This document shows positions 60,465 through 64,000 of a DNA stretch of 64,000 nucleotides, piece by piece. The stretch lies in assembly GCA_963808545.1 (NCBI GenBank), contig CAWEGB010000008.1:248001-312000 (forward strand). Reading direction: 5' to 3'. This DNA is from JACVRW01 sp963808545 (GTDB taxonomy: Bacteria; Actinomycetota; Thermoleophilia; Solirubrobacterales; Thermoleophilaceae). Below the pieces are notes generated by a model. That model did no database searches, was not told the origin of the DNA, and was given only the letters and a program-made list of their open reading frames with translations. The position numbers and the translations under genes are program-made. Position 1 is the stretch's first letter, and each line of letters opens with the position of its first letter.

Positions 60465-62123
60465 CTAGACCTCCACCACCACCGGCAGGATCATCGGCCG
60501 CCGCTTCAGCCGGTCGTAGACGAACTCGGCCACGTCGTCGTGGAGGTGGTCCTGGAGCAGGTCGATTTCCCTGATCTCCTCGTCGGCCGACTGGGCGAGG
60601 GAGTCATCCACGGCTCCGCGCAGCTCGTCGACGAAGCCGTCGTCGTCCTCCACGAACGGGACGCCGCGGAAGATCACCTCGGTCGCGGCCACCGAGCGGC
60701 CGTCCTGCTCCGAGATGGTCGCGACCACGATGAAGATGCCGTCAGCCGAGAGCATGCGCCGGTCGCGCAGGGCCACGTCCTCGATGTCGCCCACGTCGAC
60801 GCCGTCGACGAAGATCATTCCCGCCTGCTCGGGCTCGCCGAAGCGTGCACCGGACCGGTTGAGCTCGAGGGGCAGGCCGTTCTCGCCGCGGAAGATCGCC
60901 TCGCGCGGGATTCCCACGGCCTCGGCGAGCTCACCGTGCAGCCGCAGGCGCCGGTGGTCGCCGTGCACCGGCATCACGTATTCCGGCTTGACCAGGTTGA
61001 GCATCAGCTTGAGCTCCTCCGCGTAGCCGTGGCCCGACGCGTGCACGGGAACCTCGGCGGCCGTGATGACCGTCGCCCCAAGGCGGTAGATGCGGTCGAT
61101 GGTCTCGTTGACCGCCCGCTCGTTGCCGGGGATCGCGGTGGCGGAGAAGATGACCGTGTCGCCGTCGTGGAGATCCACCTGCGGGTGATCGCCGTGGGCC
61201 ATGCGGCGCAGCGCCGAGAGCGGCTCCCCCTGGCTCCCGGTGGAGACGATCACGAGCTTGTGGTCGGGGAAGTCCTCGATCTCGCGCGTTCCCACCAGCA
61301 GGCCCTCGGGTATGTCGATGTGCCCGAGCATGCCACCGATGTTGGTGTTCTTGCGCATCGAGCGCCCGACGAGCGACACCTTGCGGCCCTGCTGGGCGGC
61401 GGCGTCCACCACCTGCTGCACGCGGTGGATGTTGGACGCGAAGCAGGTGACGATGATGCGTCCCTTGCAGCGCGAGAAGACCTCCTCGAGCCGCGGACCC
61501 ACCGACGACTCCGACGGTGACGTTCCGGCGCGGTCGGCGTTGGTGGAGTCGCCACAGAGCAGCAGCAGTCCGTCGCGACCCAGCTCGGCGAGGCGCGAGA
61601 CGTCGGCCGGGACGCCGTCCACCGGCGTCTGGTCGAACTTGTAGTCGCCGGTCATCAGCATCGTGCCGAGCTCGCAGCGCAGCGCCACGGCGAAGGCGTC
61701 CGGGATCGAGTGGGCCATCTTGACCATCTCGACGGAGAACGGCCCCGCCTCGAAGCTCTGGCTGGCCAGCACGTCCTCGACCAGGACGTCCTTCAGCCGG
61801 TGCTCATCGAGCTTCGAGCGCACCATCGCCGCCGTCAGGGGCCCGCCGTAGACCGGCGGCACCCGATCGAGCTCGCGCAGCACGAAGGGCAGCGCGCCCA
61901 CGTGGTCCTCGTGGCCGTGGGTGAGCACGATGGCATCGATGTCATCCGCCCGTTCGCGCAGGTAGGCGAAGTCCGGCAGCACCAGATCGATACCGAGCTG
62001 GTCGGGGGCCGGGAACATCAGCCCGGTGTCCACGACGACGATCCGGCCGTCGTACTCGACGACCATCATGTTCTTGCCGATCTCGCCCAGGCCGCCGAGC
62101 GGCAGGACGCGCAGGGTCGACAA
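60465..62123 (-). CDS. rnj: Ribonuclease J
   Basis: This 552-residue metallo-beta-lactamase/beta-CASP nuclease has LPLGGLGEIGKNMMVVEYDG, LTHGHEDHVGALPFVLREL (HxHxDH), MTGDYKFDQTPVDG, GDSTNADRAGTSPSE, and a beta-CASP block with VTCFASNIHRVQQVVDAA and STGSQGEPLSAL, then VHASGHGY. It performs 5'-3' exo- and endonucleolytic RNA decay. The start is TTG 62123, 2 nt after the dapA stop; no ATG is suitably placed. The dapA-rnj pairing is usual in actinobacteria. Confidence 0.95.
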   Translation of the reverse strand: MSTLRVLPLGGLGEIGKNMMVVEYDGRIVVVDTGLMFPAPDQLGIDLVLPDFAYLRERADDIDAIVLTHGHEDHVGALPFVLRELDRVPPVYGGPLTAAMVRSKLDEHRLKDVLVEDVLASQSFEAGPFSVEMVKMAHSIPDAFAVALRCELGTMLMTGDYKFDQTPVDGVPADVSRLAELGRDGLLLLCGDSTNADRAGTSPSESSVGPRLEEVFSRCKGRIIVTCFASNIHRVQQVVDAAAQQGRKVSLVGRSMRKNTNIGGMLGHIDIPEGLLVGTREIEDFPDHKLVIVSTGSQGEPLSALRRMAHGDHPQVDLHDGDTVIFSATAIPGNERAVNETIDRIYRLGATVITAAEVPVHASGHGYAEELKLMLNLVKPEYVMPVHGDHRRLRLHGELAEAVGIPREAIFRGENGLPLELNRSGARFGEPEQAGMIFVDGVDVGDIEDVALRDRRMLSADGIFIVVATISEQDGRSVAATEVIFRGVPFVEDDDGFVDELRGAVDDSLAQSADEEIREIDLLQDHLHDDVAEFVYDRLKRRPMILPVVVEV

Positions 62124-62125
62124 CG

Positions 62126-62977
62126 CTAGACCGCCGCCAGGAGGTCGTGGCGCTCGAGCGCGCGACGGATCACGGTCAGCTCCTGCTCGTCGGCTTCCAC
62201 CAGCGGCAGCCGCAGCCCGCCCACGTCGTGGCCGGCGAGCCCGAGCGCGGTCTTGACCGGAATCGGATTGGTGGTTACGAACATCGCCTCGAAGAAGTCC
62301 TCGAGCGAGGCGGCGATCTCGTGGCGGGCGTCGGGTTCGTCGATCATGCGCCGCATCTCACGACCCACCAGGTGCGACGACACGAGGATGCCGCCCGGGC
62401 CGCCCAGGTCGAGCACCTGCGCCAGCACGTCGTCGTTGCCGGCGAGGAGGTCGAGCCCGTCGATCGGGGCCAGCTCCTCGTAGCGGGCCTGCTTGACCGC
62501 CACGATCCCGTCGATCTGGCCGAGCTCGGCCAGGAGATCGTTGGGCATGTCGACCGCGGTGCGGCTGGGGATGTTGTAGACGATCACCGGCGTGTGGCTG
62601 GCGCCCGCGGCGGCTTCGAAGTGGGCGACGAGGCCGCGCCGGTTGGGCTTGACGTAGTAGGGCGTGACCACCAGTGCGGCGTCCACCCCGATCTCGGCGG
62701 CCCGCTCGGTCATCTCGACGGTGTGGCGCGTGTCGTAGGTGCCGGTGCCGGCCACGATGGTGGCTCCTTCGGGGCGCTCGGCCACGGCCAGCTCCCAGAG
62801 ACGGGCCTTCTCCTCGTCGGTGAGCGTGGCGGCCTCGCCGGTGCTGCCGGTCAGCACCAGGCCGTCCGAGCCGTTGTCGCACAGGTGGTGCATCAGGCGG
62901 ACCGTCGCGTCCTCGTCGAGCTCGCCGTTCGCGTCGAACGGCGTGACCATCGCGGTGAGGATCCCTCCGATCGCCAT
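62126..62977 (-). CDS. dapA: 4-hydroxy-tetrahydrodipicolinate synthase
   Basis: This 283-residue TIM-barrel aldolase has GILTAMVTPFDANGELDEDA, VLTGSTGEAATLTDEEKARL (substrate-binding TGE), VVTPYYVKPNRRGLVAHFEA (YY), VYNIPSRTAVDM (Y) and the Schiff-base lysine in GIVAVKQA. It condenses pyruvate and aspartate semialdehyde in lysine/DAP synthesis, feeding DapL. ATG 62977 is chosen because the long upstream frame is not coding. Confidence 0.95.
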   Translation of the reverse strand: MAIGGILTAMVTPFDANGELDEDATVRLMHHLCDNGSDGLVLTGSTGEAATLTDEEKARLWELAVAERPEGATIVAGTGTYDTRHTVEMTERAAEIGVDAALVVTPYYVKPNRRGLVAHFEAAAGASHTPVIVYNIPSRTAVDMPNDLLAELGQIDGIVAVKQARYEELAPIDGLDLLAGNDDVLAQVLDLGGPGGILVSSHLVGREMRRMIDEPDARHEIAASLEDFFEAMFVTTNPIPVKTALGLAGHDVGGLRLPLVEADEQELTVIRRALERHDLLAAV

Positions 62978-63003
62978 TTGCGGACGGCTGAAGCGCTCGC
63001 CGG

Positions 63004-63297
63004 CTATTGGAGCGGCTTGAACGGGTCGGGGGTGGCGTTGGCGTCGCCCGCGGGGGGCTCGGCCGGAGCGTCCGGGGGCGTCTCGGCCACCGGCTCGTCG
63101 GCGGGCTCCGCGCTGGGCGGAGGCGCCTCGGCCGCCGGGGGCGCCGGCTCGACCGGGCGCCCGTGCTGGTCGTACTGCACGGTCTGGCCCTCCGGGGCAT
63201 CGGACTGCGAGCTCTGCTGGTTGAAGCTCTCCTGAGCCTCGTCGAGCTTCTGCTGAGCCTGCTCGGCGAGCTGCTTCGCCTTGTCCATGAAGCCCAT
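63004..63297 (-). CDS. Small P/A/E-rich hypothetical protein
   Basis: This 97-residue protein has a helical N-terminus (GFMDKAKQLAEQAQQKLDEA), then VQYDQHGRPVEPAPPAAEAP and a proline/alanine/glutamate tail, probably disordered. GGAGGAGAACGGG precedes the ATG. It lies 26 nt upstream of dapA and may be co-transcribed. The family is not named; similar proteins occur in this lineage. Confidence 0.7.
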   Translation of the reverse strand: MGFMDKAKQLAEQAQQKLDEAQESFNQQSSQSDAPEGQTVQYDQHGRPVEPAPPAAEAPPPSAEPADEPVAETPPDAPAEPPAGDANATPDPFKPLQ

Positions 63298-63388
63298 CCC
63301 GTTCTCCTCCGTTCGCGTCGAAGCACCTTAGCGCGCAGGCAGGACTACGGAGGGCTCCGCCGCGAATGCCAGAATTGATAGTCCGTAG

Positions 63389-63808
63389 ATGTCTCCTGAG
63401 CGCGACTACAGCCACCGCAGCACCATTCAGAAGCTGGGCGTGAAGCCCGATCAGCGGGTGGAGATCACCGGCGACGTGGGAACAGGGCTGCGCGCGGACG
63501 TGAAGGACGCGCTCGGGCGGGGGCTGGTTCGCTCGGGTGAGCTGGACGGCGCGATCGTGCTGGTGGAGTCGGAGGAGGGCGCCAAGGAGGCCCTCATCCG
63601 CTACCGCTCGCGCCTGCGCGACACCGGCTTCCTGTGGATCATCACGCGCAAGCGGGGCCACGAGAACTACATCAACCAGATGTCGCTCGTCCCCCACGCC
63701 AAGCGTCTCGGCCTGATCGACAACAAGACCTGCTCGATCGACGAGGACCGCTCGGGTATCCGCTTCGTGGTGCCCCGCGCGCTGCGCGGCAGCGCCACGG
63801 CCGCCTGA
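63389..63808 (+). CDS. DUF3052 family protein
   Basis: This 139-residue protein matches the family pattern: STIQKLGVKPDQRVEITGDV, LDGAIVLVESEEGAKEALIR, DTGFLWIITRKRG, and the end LGLIDNKTCSIDEDRSGIRF VVPR. The fold is probably SAM-methyltransferase-like without the SAM motif; function unknown. It is divergent from the 63004-63297 gene, separated by 91 nt. Confidence 0.85.
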   Translation: MSPERDYSHRSTIQKLGVKPDQRVEITGDVGTGLRADVKDALGRGLVRSGELDGAIVLVESEEGAKEALIRYRSRLRDTGFLWIITRKRGHENYINQMSLVPHAKRLGLIDNKTCSIDEDRSGIRFVVPRALRGSATAA

Positions 63809-63815
63809 CGGTAGC

Positions 63816-64000
63816 TCAGGACGTGACCCGAACGGGCGAGGGCGCCGCGTGCGCCGCGTGCCCGCCTTCCCTGGCCGGCAACAGGCGCGCGCTCACCATC
63901 AGCCGGGCGCTGAACAGCCCGATCTCGTACCCGAGCGCGGCGCCGACGAGCACGTCGAGCGGAAAATGAGCCCCGAACATGACGCGCGTGAGCCCCACGA
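63816..64000 (-). CDS. PAP2-family phosphatase, 3' part only
   Basis: The last ~60 residues of a minus-strand protein running off the window contain TRVMFGAHFPLDVLVGAALG, the third PAP2 motif (R, H and D of SRxxxxxHxxxD). A TM helix YEIGLFSARLMVSARL and a polar tail follow. Such enzymes dephosphorylate lipid phosphates such as undecaprenyl pyrophosphate. The stop is 7 nt from the converging DUF3052 stop. Confidence 0.75.
   Translation of the reverse strand, partial: VGLTRVMFGAHFPLDVLVGAALGYEIGLFSARLMVSARLLPAREGGHAAHAAPSPVRVTS

Noticed and set aside
62126..63697. 523-residue frame extending dapA upstream
   Set aside because: The extension crosses the small P/A/E-rich gene and DUF3052 in the wrong frames; DapA starts at 62977.

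Overview
The window is GC-rich actinobacterial chromosome, most consistent with the class Thermoleophilia (Solirubrobacterales-like). The grounds are the housekeeping order ftsK-rodZ-like-cinA-...-recA-recX-rny-miaB-...-miaA-dapF-dapL-hflX-dut, a dapA-rnj pair, RNase Y and RNase J together, a murT/gatD pair, an F420-type nitroreductase relative, and several lineage-type small proteins. This placement is inferred from gene content and style only; no rRNA or tRNA gene was found.

Positions 1-10.5 kb are an accessory, partly decayed stretch. It holds a dinB 5' end cut by the window edge, two inverted paralogous DMT-type membrane proteins (one with two 1-nt deletions), a DUF1990 pair, a promoterless-looking winged-helix remnant, an AraC-type sensor domain without its DNA-binding half, and a stress-protein cluster (DUF2188, DUF892 ferritin-like, small membrane protein). 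Positions 10.5-30 kb carry metabolic and regulatory genes: hydrolase, SDRs, PdxH, a MarR/OsmC pair with a dyad on the MarR start codon, a divergent TetR/MMPL exporter pair, a PAS-GAF-PP2C phosphatase coupled to a GGDEF/degenerate HD-GYP protein, a DivIVA-like coiled-coil protein, a CnoX-like thioredoxin coupled to a cyclophilin lipoprotein, and a NagD-like HAD phosphatase.

Positions 30-34.5 kb form a tight plus-strand operon: class II glutamine amidotransferase, diacylglycerol kinase, MurT, a SAM methyltransferase, and GatD. The MurT/GatD complex amidates lipid II, so a methyltransferase translationally coupled between the two subunits is notable. Positions 34.5-40 kb form the minus-strand operon miaA-dapF-dapL-DUF429-hflX-dut. 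Its DapF-like protein has serine in place of both catalytic cysteines, although DapL (LL-DAP synthesis) sits next to it and DapA is 23 kb away.

Positions 40-44.7 kb hold a likely three-gene operon: a siderophore-binding-type lipoprotein, a GAF plus degenerate GGDEF protein, and a 922-residue protein with an N-terminal MshEN-like domain. The large protein continues as a very long coiled coil built from thirteen 19-residue repeats followed by twelve 11-residue repeats. This is the best candidate in the window for an undescribed system. Positions 44.7-58 kb carry RNA and DNA maintenance and division genes (miaB, rny, recX, recA with a near-consensus SOS box, thpR, cinA, rodZ-like, ftsK). Positions 57.5-64 kb carry an OmpR-type two-component system, a pseudogenised secreted repeat protein ending at a large hairpin, rnj, dapA, DUF3052 and the 3' end of a PAP2 phosphatase.

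At least four genes show frameshifts. Either the locus is decaying or the assembly has indel errors, and raw reads would separate these.
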